Shown here: piece by piece, positions 41,433-50,180 of the stretch
Layout: each line of letters starts with the position of its first letter
Numbering within the stretch: the first letter of the stretch is position 1
Source: Hymenobacter swuensis DY53
GTDB lineage: Bacteria; Bacteroidota; Bacteroidia; Cytophagales; Hymenobacteraceae
Assembly: GCF_000576555.1 (NCBI RefSeq)
Contig: NZ_CP007145.1
Span: forward strand, 2,542,001 to 2,606,000
Length of the DNA stretch: 64,000 bases
Direction of reading: 5' to 3'
Translations under genes and position numbers: made by a program
Notes under the pieces: generated by a model
Seen by the model: the letters and a program-made list of their open reading frames with translations, nothing else
Told to the model about the DNA's origin: nothing
Databases searched by the model: none

Positions 41433-42249
41433 TCAGCTGTTTCGCGACCGGCTCGCGGATCATGCCCCAACCCCGCCCGCTTTCGTCTGGGACGCCATTG
41501 AGGCCGAAATTCAACCCCGCAAGCGGCGGCCGGCCATGTGGCTGGCTGCCGCTGCTGTGGCTTTGTTCACGCTGCTGGGCGGCGCCTGGTGGGTGCTGAC
41601 GGGCGGCACCGGCAGCTCCGCCGGCCGGCCTGAAATGGCCGCCACCACGACCCGGCCGGCCTCGGCCACCCCGGCCCGCCCCACCCCGGCACCGGCCGAA
41701 CTAAACTCCGAAAAAAACACGCTGGCCCAGGCAACCCCTTCCCCCGCCTCGCCATCTAGCCCCACAGAAGCCCCGGCCACTGCGCCGGCCGCCGTAGTGG
41801 CCACTACGACGCCCGCTTCGGAAGCCCGGTCCGCGGGTGTACAACCGGACCCCGCTCCCGCAAGCCGCCGGATCAGCCGGCCTCGTGCTTCTGAGCCGCA
41901 GCAACTGGCTGTAGCCGCTTCCCTGCCGGGGGCAGAACCCCGGATAACGGCCCAAAGCTTCGCCGAATCGGCCATCAGCCGCCCGGAACTACCCCTGGCC
42001 CAGCCCACCGAACCGCCCGCCCGCACTGTGGCCTTCACCGGCCCCATTGAGGTGGAAGTACGCAACGCCACCGAAGCTCCGGCCCCGGTCGTGCCTGCTC
42101 ACCGGCCCCGGCTGGTATCGTTGCTGCGGCAGGCCCGCAACGTAGTGCAGGGCGAAAAGGTGAGCCTCACGGCCGCCGGCTTGCCCGAAACGGTGACGGT
42201 GCAGGCCCGCTTGGCGGGTCGCACGCTCACCAAAGTCATTCAACTCTAA
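41413..42249 (+). CDS. Membrane-anchored putative anti-sigma factor
   Basis: The 278-residue protein begins with a short cytoplasmic segment (DQLFRDRLADHAPTPPAFVW, 7-26) of the pattern seen in Bacteroidota proteins encoded after ECF sigma factors. One membrane segment follows (41-63), then a long periplasmic Ala/Pro/Thr-rich region of low complexity (about 70-215) and a small C-terminal domain. The cytoplasmic part probably holds the sigma factor until an envelope signal arrives (inference from family and overlap). The start overlaps the sigma gene by 20 bases, which implies coupled translation. Confidence 0.75.
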   Translation: MQPEDIDQLFRDRLADHAPTPPAFVWDAIEAEIQPRKRRPAMWLAAAAVALFTLLGGAWWVLTGGTGSSAGRPEMAATTTRPASATPARPTPAPAELNSEKNTLAQATPSPASPSSPTEAPATAPAAVVATTTPASEARSAGVQPDPAPASRRISRPRASEPQQLAVAASLPGAEPRITAQSFAESAISRPELPLAQPTEPPARTVAFTGPIEVEVRNATEAPAPVVPAHRPRLVSLLRQARNVVQGEKVSLTAAGLPETVTVQARLAGRTLTKVIQL

Positions 42250-42275
42250 CTCTCCCGCTTCTAGCGCCTTCTGTT

Positions 42276-43439
42276 ATGAAACGCCTCCCCGTTCTCCTCG
42301 CTGCTTTGCTTCTCGGTGCTGCTTCCGCCAGCCAGGCCAAAACGCTGCCCTGCCTCGCCCCCCCCGTTGCCAACGACGACACCATTGTGGTGAAACTGCC
42401 CAACCAGGCCACCATGACGCTTTTTGTGAAGAACAAAGCCCAGCTGCGCGAACTGCGCCAGTACAAGCTCGATTCGTTGTTAGTTCTGCTCGACGGCTAC
42501 ATCACCCAGGCCGAGGCCGCCGGCAAAAACTCCAAGTCGGAGCAGGTGACCATGGAATTCTACCCCGCCAAGGAACAGCCTGGCAAACAGGTACCCGAGC
42601 AGATCCGCATCACGGTGCGTAACCAGGGCACCGGCGCAAAAGCCACCAAATCGGCTGACCACGTGGACGTGACGTTGGGCCGCGTGTTTGGGGTGTCGGT
42701 GGATGAAAGCACCGACGGCGGCAACGACCGGGTATCGGTGCGGGTGGGTGCCACCGCCGCCTCCGACTCGGTGCGCAACGCCGAGCGGAAGGCCAAGCAG
42801 GAAGAGCGCGCCAACCGCGCCGTGCACAGCAACTTTGATATCGACCTGGGGCTGAACGCGCTGGTCAACAAAAGAGCTGATGTTAATGGTGTGACGCCTG
42901 AGCTGCGGCCCATAGCCTCCCGCTACATCAGCCTCAACTGGCACTACGATATCCGGCTGGGCCGCAAAGGTTCGGTGTTGTTCCTGCGCACCGGCCCCGA
43001 GTTGGGCTTCAACAACTACATGCTCGACAACAACTACCAGTTCCTCAATAATGATGGCGTGACCGTGCTGCGCAAAGCCGACACCGGCCGCAACCTGGAG
43101 AAGAGCAAGCTTTCCGTTACCAGCATCAACCTGCCCCTGATGCCCATGCTCAGCTTTCAGGACAAGAAGGGCAAGGATGCTTTCCGGATCGGGGCCGGCG
43201 GCTTCGTGGGGTATCGGCTGGGCTCGCACACCAAAATCAAGTACCAGGAAGACGGCGACACCAAGAAGGACAAGGACCGGGGCAACTACAACCTCGAAGA
43301 CTTCCAGTACGGCGTGCAGGGCCTCATCGGCATCCGCGGCATCGACCTGTTCGTGAAATACAACCTCAACGACACGTTTAAAACCAACCGTGGCCCCCAG
43401 GCCCAGACCCTGAGCTTCGGCGTATCGTTGCTCAATTAA
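42276..43439 (+). CDS. Outer-membrane beta-barrel protein (PorT-like)
   Basis: The 387-residue protein has a signal peptide (about 1-21, SASQAKT), a soluble N-terminal part with charged linkers (to about 185) and a C-terminal beta-barrel built of alternating strands (from FDIDLGLNAL near 188 to the last strand LSFGVSLLN). It completes the sigma/anti-sigma trio and may be either a target or the sensor of the circuit. The stop codon lies inside the left arm of a perfect 43-bp inverted repeat. Confidence 0.85.
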   Translation: MKRLPVLLAALLLGAASASQAKTLPCLAPPVANDDTIVVKLPNQATMTLFVKNKAQLRELRQYKLDSLLVLLDGYITQAEAAGKNSKSEQVTMEFYPAKEQPGKQVPEQIRITVRNQGTGAKATKSADHVDVTLGRVFGVSVDESTDGGNDRVSVRVGATAASDSVRNAERKAKQEERANRAVHSNFDIDLGLNALVNKRADVNGVTPELRPIASRYISLNWHYDIRLGRKGSVLFLRTGPELGFNNYMLDNNYQFLNNDGVTVLRKADTGRNLEKSKLSVTSINLPLMPMLSFQDKKGKDAFRIGAGGFVGYRLGSHTKIKYQEDGDTKKDKDRGNYNLEDFQYGVQGLIGIRGIDLFVKYNLNDTFKTNRGPQAQTLSFGVSLLN

Positions 43440-43537
43440 AAAATGAGAATTAAAGATTAAAAATGAGCCGTTGAACGAATCCAATCTAGGATCATTCAAC
43501 GGCTCATTTTTAATCTTTAATTCTCATTTTTTAATTG
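43433..43537. repeat. Perfect 43-bp inverted repeat covering both stop codons of convergent genes
   Basis: Arms 43433-43475 and 43495-43537 are exact reverse complements around a 19-base centre. The left arm includes the stop codon of the beta-barrel gene and the right arm the stop codon of the methyltransferase gene. AT-rich outer parts let it work as a terminator on both strands. Confidence 0.95.
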
Positions 43538-44283
43538 ATTTCATTCCGGTAGAAGTTATCCAGCAGAATGGCAGCCGATACGGCCACGTTGAGACTTTCA
43601 GCCTGGCCCCGGCCGGGGATGTGCAGGCGCTGGGTAAGGCAGGCTTCGACGGGCGGTGTGAGGCCGTGGCTTTCACTGCCCATTACCAGCACACCCGTGG
43701 GGCGCAGGGTAAGGCGGTGCACGTTTTCGCCGTGCAGGTCGGCGCCGTATACGGGCAGGTCCGGCGCAAGGCTGCCGAGCCACTCGGGCAGGTTGCGCTG
43801 CCACACCGGCACGCGGGTGAACGAGCCCATGGTGGCGGCCACGGTTTTGGGTGCCCAGGGGTCGGCGCAGGTATCGGAGCAGATGACGCCGGCCAGCCCG
43901 TACCAGTCGGCCAGCCGGATAAGGGTGCCCACGTTACCCGGGTCACGCACTTCATCCAGAGCCAGCAGCAGCTGGCCAGCGGCCGGCACAAGCGGTTTTT
44001 CTTCGGGCAGGCGTGCAATGGCCAAGGCCGTATTGTTGGTACTGAGCGTACCCAGGCGGGTCAGTTCTTCTTCCGACACCACGTCCACGGGCAGGCTGGC
44101 GGGCAGCTCCGCGTGGATTTTCTCATTGAATTCCGCCGTAATGAGGAGGCGTTCCGTTAGAATCCCGGAACTTAGCAGCTCCCGCACGCTTTTACCGCCT
44201 TCTACCAGGAAAGCCCCGTGCCGGAGTCGGTACTTCTTCAGGTGCAGCGCGTGCACGTATTTCGCTACTGCTTTTGAAACCAT
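43531..44283 (-). CDS. SpoU/TrmH-family RNA 2'-O-methyltransferase
   Basis: The 250-residue enzyme methylates ribose 2'-OH in rRNA or tRNA using S-adenosylmethionine and a knotted fold. N-terminal substrate-binding domain: HGAFLVEGGKSVREL (22-36). Catalytic domain: LDEVRDPGNVGTLIRLADW (about 109-127), the SAM knot VLVMGSESHGL near 200 and the end SLNVAVSAAILL near 230. The exact target nucleotide cannot be told. Its ATG overlaps the start of tamL on the other strand by 10 bases. Confidence 0.95.
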   Translation of the reverse strand: MVSKAVAKYVHALHLKKYRLRHGAFLVEGGKSVRELLSSGILTERLLITAEFNEKIHAELPASLPVDVVSEEELTRLGTLSTNNTALAIARLPEEKPLVPAAGQLLLALDEVRDPGNVGTLIRLADWYGLAGVICSDTCADPWAPKTVAATMGSFTRVPVWQRNLPEWLGSLAPDLPVYGADLHGENVHRLTLRPTGVLVMGSESHGLTPPVEACLTQRLHIPGRGQAESLNVAVSAAILLDNFYRNEIN

Positions 44284-46913
44284 ATTCGCAGATTAACGGC
44301 CAGCCCTCAACGGGACTTTTTAGAGGAAAATACCCTTCGCAACTGGCGCTGGGCAGCCTGCTGCTGGCGGGCGGGCTAAGTGCCTGCTCACCATTGCGGC
44401 TGTTGCAGCCGGGCCAGCGGCTGCTAAGCCAGGTGAAGGTGGAAGGCACGAAAGACGCCGATGCGTTGCGCCTGCAAACGCTGGTGCAGCAGAAGCCTAA
44501 CAGTACCTTTCCGCTGCCAAAGGTAGCCATCTACCAGCTAGGCCGCTCATTTTATAACCAGGAGCGCATTCAGGGCAAGCTGGAGGCCGACCGCACCAAG
44601 TACGACCAGCTCATCCGGGCGGCCGGCACCGACTCTTCGGAAGTGGGCAAGCTCCTGACCAAGCGGGAGCGGCATGTCCGCCGTCATCAGCTGGCCCTGG
44701 ATAAGGGCAACGCCATTATGCGGCTGGGCGAACCGCCGGTTATTTATGATTCCTCGCTCACGGCTACTTCGGCCGAGCAGTTGGGCACGTTTCTGAAGTC
44801 GAAGGGATTTTTCCGCAGCTCTGTTACCGTCACCGATACGGTGCCAACACGGCGGTTTGCGCCGTTGCGCGTCTTCGCCCTCCAGTCTCCCTTCCGCACC
44901 GATTCGCAGCGCGTGACCGTGACGTACCGGATTCACGAAGGGCCGGCGTTCAACTACTCCCAGCTCGATTACGACATTGCCGACACAGCCGTAGCCCGCC
45001 GGGTGCTGGCCAGTCAGGCGCAGAGCCTGCTGCGCGTGGGCAACCAGTATGATGAGGAAGTAATTGGCAATGAGCGCAGCCGTATCGAGAACCTGCTGAA
45101 AAATCAGGGTTATTTCGACTTCCGCCAGCAATATGTCACGCTGGAGGCCGATACCAGCTTTGCCCCGACGACGGTTCGCCTGCGCACGATTATCAGCAAG
45201 CCAACCCGGGGCGAGCAGCACCGACTTTATACCATCCGCAACGTCAGTTTCATCACAGATGCCGGCATTGTGCGGTTTGGCCAGCAGCGCGACACAATTA
45301 TCCGCGACTCGGTGAAGTACCTGGCCTATCGGCACCGCTTCGGGACCAAGTCCCTGGACCGCAAGCTGGTGGTGCGCCCCGGCCAGCCGTACAGCCTGAG
45401 CAAAACTCAGCTCACCCAGCGGCAGTTGGCGGGCCTAGATATGTTCCGGTTCAGCACCGTGACGTACCGGCGCGTGCGAGGCCCGGAAGCGCCGGCCGAC
45501 TCGGCTCGGGGCCTGCTGGATGCCACCGTGAATGCCTCACCCGCCAAGAAATTCCAGGAAACCACCGAATTCGGCGGCACGTACGTGGCTGGCCGGCCCG
45601 GCCCCTTTGGTAACGTCCGCCTTAAGGTGCGCAACGTGTTCGGGGGCTCCGAAGTGCTGGAGTTTGGCCTGCGGGCGGGCTTTGAAGGGCAGCTGAACCT
45701 GACTGGCACCAATACTGGTGAGGGTGATACGGACAGCAAAAGTGTACTTACTACCCAGCTGGGCGGCAATGTAAACTTGGTGCTGCCGCAGTTTCTGCTG
45801 CCGTGGCGGGGCAACCGCTACCTGAGCCAGTATAATCCGCGCACCCGCTTCAATGCCTCCTATACGTACGTCAACCGGCCCGACTATATCCGGACGAACG
45901 TGGAGGGCACCTTTGATTACCTCTGGCAACGCTCTGCCTATCTGCAGTACGTGCTGACCCCGATCGACGTGAGCATTATCCGGACGGCGAATATTGACCC
46001 GGACTTTGCGCAGTATCTGCGCAACCTGGAAATTCAGCAGGGCTCCCCGCTGCTGCGCAGCTTCGATAACCTGTTCATTCCCAGCTTCAACGCCACCGCC
46101 CTCTACAACTCCAACGACTTCAACGAAACCCGCGACGCGCGCTACCTGCGCCTGTTTGCTGAGTTGGGCGGCCTCACCCGCAGTCTGTACCAAGATCAGC
46201 CCCTCATCAACAACCAAGACAACCCGAAGAGCAACGCCCTCAAAATCTATGATTTCGGCAAGTTCACGGCCGACTACCGCCGCTACCACAAGTTGGGTCC
46301 CGATTCGTACTTGGTGTACCGGCTGGCGGGTGGGGCGGCCACGGCCCTGAGCGCCACCAGCGTCACGACCATTGTAGAAGGCATTCCGACTACCAGCCGC
46401 TCCTTTCTGGTGCCCTACGACAAGTATTTGTTTGCGGGGGGTAGCTCCAGTGTGCGGGCCTGGAAGCCACGCCGTTTGGGGGTTGGGTCCTATTCGCAGT
46501 ACAAATACGACCCCAACAACCCCACCGAATTCCTGCTAGTTAATGGCCAGAAAGTGCGCGACTACGACCTGGAGCAGCCTGGGGAATTGCTCTTGGAAGG
46601 CAACGTGGAGTACCGCTTTCCGATTTACAGCTTCTTTAAAGGGGCTTTCTTCACGGATTTTGGCAACGTGTGGGTTATCCGCGCCGATCCGCGCCGTGAG
46701 GGGGCCCAATTCCAGCTTAACCGATTTTACCGGGAGCTGGCCGTGGGTTCGGGCTTCGGCCTGCGCTTTGATTTCGACTTCCTGATTCTGCGCCTCGATA
46801 TTGCCACTAAAGTCTACGACCCCACCGCGCCGGGCAACAAGTGGGTTATCCGCAACTTCAGCCTTCGCGAAGACCAGTCGGCCTTTAACCTGGGCATCGG
46901 GTATCCATTTTAG
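44274..46913 (+). CDS. tamL: TamL: lipoprotein of the BamA/TamA family
   Basis: The 879-residue protein has a lipoprotein signal (LLLAGGLSAC, Cys38), three to four POTRA-like domains (about 45-385) and a C-terminal 16-strand BamA-type barrel (about 400-879) with the surface-loop segment FAGGSSSVRAWKPRRLGVGS near 722. In Bacteroidota, TamL replaces TamA and works with TamB in outer-membrane assembly (established). The start is TTG 44274, the only usable start before the signal peptide; it overlaps the methyltransferase start. No tamB lies downstream. Confidence 0.9.
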   Translation: MKPYSQINGQPSTGLFRGKYPSQLALGSLLLAGGLSACSPLRLLQPGQRLLSQVKVEGTKDADALRLQTLVQQKPNSTFPLPKVAIYQLGRSFYNQERIQGKLEADRTKYDQLIRAAGTDSSEVGKLLTKRERHVRRHQLALDKGNAIMRLGEPPVIYDSSLTATSAEQLGTFLKSKGFFRSSVTVTDTVPTRRFAPLRVFALQSPFRTDSQRVTVTYRIHEGPAFNYSQLDYDIADTAVARRVLASQAQSLLRVGNQYDEEVIGNERSRIENLLKNQGYFDFRQQYVTLEADTSFAPTTVRLRTIISKPTRGEQHRLYTIRNVSFITDAGIVRFGQQRDTIIRDSVKYLAYRHRFGTKSLDRKLVVRPGQPYSLSKTQLTQRQLAGLDMFRFSTVTYRRVRGPEAPADSARGLLDATVNASPAKKFQETTEFGGTYVAGRPGPFGNVRLKVRNVFGGSEVLEFGLRAGFEGQLNLTGTNTGEGDTDSKSVLTTQLGGNVNLVLPQFLLPWRGNRYLSQYNPRTRFNASYTYVNRPDYIRTNVEGTFDYLWQRSAYLQYVLTPIDVSIIRTANIDPDFAQYLRNLEIQQGSPLLRSFDNLFIPSFNATALYNSNDFNETRDARYLRLFAELGGLTRSLYQDQPLINNQDNPKSNALKIYDFGKFTADYRRYHKLGPDSYLVYRLAGGAATALSATSVTTIVEGIPTTSRSFLVPYDKYLFAGGSSSVRAWKPRRLGVGSYSQYKYDPNNPTEFLLVNGQKVRDYDLEQPGELLLEGNVEYRFPIYSFFKGAFFTDFGNVWVIRADPRREGAQFQLNRFYRELAVGSGFGLRFDFDFLILRLDIATKVYDPTAPGNKWVIRNFSLREDQSAFNLGIGYPF

Positions 46914-46958
46914 GGGGTGTTGCTTGGCTAAAGCTTCAGGTCCGCCTTTATACTGCCA

Positions 46959-46997
46959 AAAGGGCGGCACTTCCGATTACTGGAAATGCCGCCCTTT
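46959..46997. terminator. Bidirectional hairpin terminator
   Basis: A 16-bp stem (AAAGGGCGGCACTTCC / GGAAATGCCGCCCTTT, one G-T pair) lies between the convergent tamL and E1 genes. Confidence 0.8.
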
Positions 46998-47042
46998 GTC
47001 ATTTTAAGCTAACCGCCAGCAGCCGATAGCCACAACGGAAAG

Positions 47043-49187
47043 CTAGTATGCCAACAACTCATTAAGCACCCCTGCTACCTTCTCGGAGTTGGGCAGCATT
47101 TGCTTTTCCAACTCCACGTTAAGGGCAATGGCGGGCAGGTTGGCCGCGCCCAAGGTGAAGACCGGCGCATCGAGCTGGCGGAAACAGTGGCGCTGAATAC
47201 GGCCGGCCAGGCTTTCGGCAAACGAGTTAAGCAACGGTTCCTCCGTGAGCACCAGCGCCTTACCGTGGCGGCGCACGGCGGCCTGCACCGCCTCCCAATC
47301 CAACGGGTTGAGGGTACGCAGATCCAGGATTTCTACTTGACCAGGAAATTGGCGGCTGGCGGTTTTGGCCCAATGTACGCCCATGCCGTAGGTAATGACC
47401 ACGCAGGTTTCGCCGTTGCGGAGCTTATCGGGGGCGGCTTCCTGGGCCACGGCGGCTTTGCCGAGCGGCAGCACGTAGCCGGCGGCGGGCTCCACGGTTT
47501 TAGCGTCTTCGGTACCGGCCACTTTGCTCCAGTACAGGCCCTTGTGCTCCAGCATAATCACCGGGTTGGGGTCGAGAAAGGCGGCACGCATGAGGCCTTT
47601 CATATCGGCCGCGTTGCTGGGGTACACCACCTTGATGCCCCGAATGGTGAGCAAGGTGCTTTCAATGGAGCCCGAGTGGTAAGGGCCGCCCCCGCCGTAC
47701 GCCCCCACCGGTATCCGAATCAGGCTTTGCACCGGAAACTGGCCGTTGGAGAGGTAGCAGGACTTGCTGAGCTCTTCCACCAGCTGGTTGAGGCCGGGCC
47801 AGACGTAGTCGGCAAACTGAATTTCGACAATGGCTTTGGCCCCCACGGCGCTCATGCCGGCCGTGCTGCCCACAATGTAGGCCTCCTGAATGGGGGTGTT
47901 GAACACGCGGGCGTCGCCGTACTTTTTGGCCAGCAGGGCCGCCTCGCGGAACACGCCGCCCAGCTCGCCGCCCACGTCCTGGCCGTAGAACAGCGCCTCC
48001 GGAAAGTCGCGCAGAATATCATCCACGGCGTGCAAAGCGGCGTCCACCATCAGGGCCTTATCAGCCCCGGCGGGGCTTCGCTCGCCGGATTCCTCAGTTA
48101 CGGCGGCGGGCGCAAACTCGTGGTCAGCAAAGGTGGCCGGGTCGGGGTTGGGGGCAGCCAGGGCCCGCTCGTAATCTGCCAGCACAGTGGCGCGGGCTTC
48201 GGCGGCCAGCTGCTGGAGCTCGTCCTCGGCAAAGCCCAGCGCCAGTAGCTGCTGATGGAAGCGCGGCAGCGGGTCCTGGAGGGTATGCTGGGCCAGGTTG
48301 TCGCCGCGGTACCACTCGCGGCGCACGCCGCTGGTGTGGTGGCCCAGCAGCGGGCACTTGGCATGCACCAGCACGGGGCCGCGGCGCTGGCGCACGTAAT
48401 CGGCGGCCTGCTGCATCCCGGCGTAGCTGGCCAGGAAATCGGCCCCGTCGAACTGCAATCGGTGCAGCCCTTTAAAGCCGGCGGCAAACTCGTAGGCATC
48501 CATGGCGCGCATCTCGCGGCCGGTAGCCGAAATACCCCAGTCGTTGTCCTGCACTAGGTAAATAATGGGTAGCTGGTGCAGCGCGGCCATCTGCAGGGCC
48601 TCAGCCACTTCCCCTTCAGTCATGGCCCCGTCGCCGATGGAGCAGATTACGAGCGGCTTTGTGTTGGAATGAGGAATGGGATGGTCAGCAGTTGTCAACT
48701 GTTCATTACTCATTGCCGTCAGCCCTTGGCTTTCCAGGTACTTGAGGCCGTGAGCGGCACCGGTGGCCGGAATGGCCTGCATGCCGGTGGCGGAGCTTTG
48801 GTGCGGGATGGTGGGAAAACCGGCCCGGCGCAACGAGGGGTGGCTATAATACGTGCGGCCGCCCGAGAACGGGTCGTCGCGCTTAGCCATAAGCTGGAGC
48901 ATCAGCTCGTAGGGTGTCAGGCCCATGCCCAGCAGCATAGCATCGTCGCGGTAGTAGGGCGCGGCGTAATCCTGGGGGCCGAGGTGAAAAGCGGCGGCCA
49001 GTTGAATGGCCTCGTGGCCCCGGGCGGTGGCGTGTACGTAGCGGGCCGTGACGGCCTTATTTTCTTCGTAGAGGCGGGCCAGCTCGTCGGCAGTACGCAT
49101 CAGGCGGTAGGCCCGGCGCAGGGTTTCCGTATTGGGGCGGGGGGCAGTAAACTCAGTTTCCGGCAAAACAGCGGTTTCAGTAGTCAT
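47043..49187 (-). CDS. 2-oxoacid dehydrogenase E1, fused alpha and beta subunits
   Basis: The 714-residue protein joins E1-alpha (about 20-350) and E1-beta (about 380-710) of the branched-chain 2-oxoacid or pyruvate dehydrogenase type, which decarboxylates the oxoacid with thiamine diphosphate. The ThDP/Mg motif GDGAMTEGEVAEALQMAAL is at 185-203, with QDNDWGIS following. The beta half shows VFNTPIQEAYIVGSTAGMSA and IPVGAYGGGGPYHSGS. Residues about 156-177 (around MSNEQLTTADHPIPHSN) look like a captured intergenic repeat inserted just before the ThDP domain strand. E2 and E3 are not in the window. Confidence 0.93.
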   Translation of the reverse strand: MTTETAVLPETEFTAPRPNTETLRRAYRLMRTADELARLYEENKAVTARYVHATARGHEAIQLAAAFHLGPQDYAAPYYRDDAMLLGMGLTPYELMLQLMAKRDDPFSGGRTYYSHPSLRRAGFPTIPHQSSATGMQAIPATGAAHGLKYLESQGLTAMSNEQLTTADHPIPHSNTKPLVICSIGDGAMTEGEVAEALQMAALHQLPIIYLVQDNDWGISATGREMRAMDAYEFAAGFKGLHRLQFDGADFLASYAGMQQAADYVRQRRGPVLVHAKCPLLGHHTSGVRREWYRGDNLAQHTLQDPLPRFHQQLLALGFAEDELQQLAAEARATVLADYERALAAPNPDPATFADHEFAPAAVTEESGERSPAGADKALMVDAALHAVDDILRDFPEALFYGQDVGGELGGVFREAALLAKKYGDARVFNTPIQEAYIVGSTAGMSAVGAKAIVEIQFADYVWPGLNQLVEELSKSCYLSNGQFPVQSLIRIPVGAYGGGGPYHSGSIESTLLTIRGIKVVYPSNAADMKGLMRAAFLDPNPVIMLEHKGLYWSKVAGTEDAKTVEPAAGYVLPLGKAAVAQEAAPDKLRNGETCVVITYGMGVHWAKTASRQFPGQVEILDLRTLNPLDWEAVQAAVRRHGKALVLTEEPLLNSFAESLAGRIQRHCFRQLDAPVFTLGAANLPAIALNVELEKQMLPNSEKVAGVLNELLAY
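48661..48717 (-). repeat. Repeat-like insert inside the E1 gene
   Basis: On the coding strand this reads like the intergenic elements elsewhere (AATGAGTAATGAACAGTTGACAAC type; 14 of 17 bases match CAACTGACAAC-type sequence at 15941-15957). It is in frame and codes for about 18 residues. Confidence 0.5.
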
Positions 49188-49285
49188 GTGCGGGTGGTGG
49201 GTGCTGGGGCGAAGGTACGCAATGCCGGTGATGAGGAAAGAAGGCGCAGCCCTGTGCCAAGCAAGCCTCCGTCCTCCGCAAAAAA

Positions 49286-49310
49286 ACCCGGCAGAGTGCT
49301 ACTGCCGGGT
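49286..49310 (-). terminator. Intrinsic terminator after the outer-membrane protein gene
   Basis: The stem ACCCGGCAG / CTGCCGGGT has a seven-base loop, and an A-run on the left gives a T-run on the minus strand. It lies 30 bases after the stop of the gene at 49341. Confidence 0.8.
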
Positions 49311-49340
49311 TGTCTTCTACCTACTTCTTTTCGCCTTAAC

Positions 49341-49946
49341 CTACAGGCGGCGGCCCAGCGTGAGGCTATACGTCGAGCTACGCGTGTTGCCGCTGATGCC
49401 GTTTTGCAGGGTGGCTTTGCCTCCCACGCGCCACTGCTGCTTTTCACCCAACGCCACATCTACATTCAGCGACAACAGTCCCCCCCCGTGAAAGCCTTTC
49501 TGAGAGGCCAGCTCATACTCCGTTACCTGCCCGTTTACCCCCCGCAAGTAGGAGTTGCTGTTCCGGCGATAATACCCAAAAAAGCCGCCGGCCCCCAACC
49601 CCACATTCACCCGGTGGTCGTTGCCGAAAGGATAAAACACCACTTCCTGCTCCAAATATCCGGCCCGGTAGTTCTGGTTGGGCAGTTGCGTTTCGAGGCC
49701 AGAGGAAGGCTTGCCTACTATGCCTACTACCCGACTGGCTAACCCGATTTTCCGGCTCAGCATCGGCGCAAACTCCGCACTCAGACGAGTACAGGGGTAA
49801 TAGCCGTAGATATCGTGCGCCGTACCTACCCCCAGGCGCACGTAAGCCGGACGACCGGCAGTGACGGGGGCCGTCTGTGCCCGGGCTATGCTCCCCAGGG
49901 CCAGCTGCCCCAGCAGTAACGCACTAACCGTTTGTTTTTTTGCCAT
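49341..49946 (-). CDS. Outer-membrane beta-barrel protein, small
   Basis: The 201-residue protein has a signal peptide (about 1-23, IARAQ) and alternating amphipathic strands typical of an eight-strand barrel (for example AYVRLGVGTAHDIYGYYP near 34, VNVGLGAGGFFGYY near 113, and the last strand TYSLTLGRRL). The family is not recognised. It stands alone between the E1 gene and the GNAT gene with its own terminator. The region 49947-50180 contains the promoter of the divergent GNAT gene. Confidence 0.75.
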   Translation of the reverse strand: MAKKQTVSALLLGQLALGSIARAQTAPVTAGRPAYVRLGVGTAHDIYGYYPCTRLSAEFAPMLSRKIGLASRVVGIVGKPSSGLETQLPNQNYRAGYLEQEVVFYPFGNDHRVNVGLGAGGFFGYYRRNSNSYLRGVNGQVTEYELASQKGFHGGGLLSLNVDVALGEKQQWRVGGKATLQNGISGNTRSSTYSLTLGRRL

Positions 49947-50145
49947 GATATGGTTGCTATAAATGTACGTTCCCAGGAGCTACACCAGGGTACAGGCGTT
50001 GCATGGTAGTAGGCGCGGGTGGTATTTATTCAGATAATAAAAACGATGTTTCTGCCAAACTCCTTTGCCTGATTTAGTTAACAGCCTGCAGAAACGTCCT
50101 TTGCCAGAAACGAAGCGGTACATTTTCCGAGGAACAGCTCCTGTT

Positions 50146-50176
50146 TTGGCACAGCGTGCCCAGCCCCGTATTTTTG
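50146..50176 (+). promoter_or_regulatory. Bacteroidota-type promoter (TTG-N20-TATTTTTG), probably leaderless
   Basis: TTG at 50146-50148 and TATTTTTG at 50169-50176 match the -33/-7 elements with a 20-base spacer. Only four bases separate the -7 box from the ATG at 50181, so transcription should start at or near the start codon. Confidence 0.65.
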
Positions 50177-50180
50177 TCCC

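Noticed and set aside
47100..48248. A 382-codon open frame opposite the E1 gene
   Set aside because: The composition is that of an antisense shadow of a GC-rich gene; no family features, and the E1 protein on the other strand is certain.
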